A stretch of DNA of 64,000 nucleotides, taken from the NCBI GenBank assembly GCA_037074705.1, contig CM073591.1, positions 34,390,587 through 34,454,586 on the forward strand, written 5' to 3'. The notes under the pieces were generated by a model. That model had not been told where the DNA came from and made no database searches. It saw only the letters and a program-made list of their open reading frames with translations. The position numbers and the translations under genes were made by a program. The stretch comes from Zhengitettix transpicula (Eukaryota > Arthropoda > Insecta > Orthoptera > Tetrigidae). Positions 63,401 through 64,000 of the stretch are shown here, piece by piece (within the stretch, counting starts at the first letter, position 1; every line of letters begins with the position of its first letter).

Positions 63401-63955
63401 TCTCAATTGTTTGTAATTATTTCCCTAAAATCGAATAAATCTTTGCGGAATATAATTTGCTCATATGCAAACACAAATTATCTGTCAATCTTGGTCTGCC
63501 AACATTTATTAATTCTTGCCTTACCAAACTACTACTGAATTTCTAAAGTATTACTATACGAAATATCTTGTCAATATTCTTCATTAATCATTGAGTCATT
63601 TTGAAACGCTATATTCATTTACTTATTAGGGCTAACTTAATTTATTACATAATTGTTCGACTATTTATGTAGTAGGCTTACATTGTATTTTCATATTAAT
63701 ATCTGACAGCCAAATTTATTTGATTAAAAGGGATCTGCTACACTAGAGGAAATAATGCGAAAATGGGAAATGATTAATTACGGCTGGACCACTCACTCTA
63801 TCATAGTGAAAAAAAGGATGAAAATTATTCCCTGTACTGAGTGCAAGGGAAGGGTGGTCAAAATTGACGAAGGCAAAAGAAAACAATATAAAAGTAAGTA
63901 TTATGCACACACAATACAAAACAGATGTAAATGTTTGAGTCCTAATGAAATATAA
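60404..63955 (+). CDS. Unrecognised basic protein gene, probably incomplete at 3' end
   Basis: I do not recognise this protein. Exon 1 (from an ATG at 60404, or 60449, to 60561) ends with AG|GTAATT. Exon 2 is 61367-62153 and exon 3 starts at 63731. The frames join exactly (FDC, then SRFTMSPNEFLTENVEYS). The frame is open further 5' to 60326, and a TTCTTCAG acceptor at 60357-60364 could make exon 1 internal. The protein is rich in Lys/Arg. Two spaced motifs look repeated: FLERLSEKEMKQYS and LHRLSLNEIRKYN, about 31 residues apart. Exon 3 has a CTEC motif. It can run to a stop at 63953-63955, but a strong donor AAAAGTAAGT at 63887-63896 suggests splicing to exons beyond the window. The exon 3 acceptor has a poor pyrimidine tract. 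Confidence 0.6.
63369..63392. repeat. (AT)n microsatellite
   Basis: A short alternating AT tract in the last intron of the unrecognised gene, with no repeat family beside it. The rest of that intron (62154-63730) shows no recognisable element. Confidence 0.85.
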
Positions 63956-64000
63956 TTATATTAAAATCTTATTATCCATTTTAAAATGTAAACAATGTCG

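Overview
The window looks like nuclear DNA of an insect, or at least an arthropod. It is strongly AT-rich, its genes are split into many exons by long repeat-filled introns, and it is crowded with old mobile-element debris and (AT)n microsatellites. The Fat/Dachs-pathway adaptor Dlish points to arthropods, and the large introns suggest a big-genome, perhaps hemimetabolous, species. That last step is inference.

Five genes are recognised from their reading frames and one is not. From left to right: HYOU1/GRP170 (minus strand, ER chaperone of the Hsp70 superfamily, coding 12409 down to about 1817); CWF19L2 (plus, 15856-33450, spliceosome-associated, debranching-related); an HCFC1R1/HPIP-like gene (minus, 46070 down to 35693); Dlish/Vamana (plus, 47688-51517, three SH3 domains, first coding exon not found); mitochondrial ribosomal protein S15 (minus, 57413 down to 53758); and an unrecognised basic protein gene (plus, 60404 to at least 63890, probably running off the right edge). 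HYOU1/CWF19L2 and HCFC1R1-like/Dlish are divergent pairs. CWF19L2 and the HCFC1R1-like gene converge, as do Dlish and mRpS15. The genes share no pathway; this is an ordinary eukaryotic gene neighbourhood.

Exon boundaries were set by hand from GT/AG sites and checked for codon phase across each junction. The HYOU1 (to exon 15), CWF19L2, HCFC1R1-like and mRpS15 models stay in frame throughout. Dlish is in frame from its second coding exon.

The non-coding sequence is the more unusual part. (1) A dispersed family carries CTGANGA + hairpin + GAAA cores that look like hammerhead ribozymes; many copies lie against (AT)n tracts. (2) A perfect 113-bp inverted repeat with a 30-bp loop lies at 58794-59049. 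(3) A Penelope-like reverse-transcriptase fragment is bracketed by an inverted repeat at 6386-6945. (4) Three copies of one foldback family lie in HYOU1 and CWF19L2 flanks and introns. (5) A SINE family with a tRNA-Ser-like head is present. (6) Several LTR-like segments are followed by primer-binding-site-like sequence. (7) A dead Tc1/mariner-type transposase and a LINE C-terminal fragment are present. No rRNA genes, CRISPR arrays or convincing functional tRNA genes were seen.
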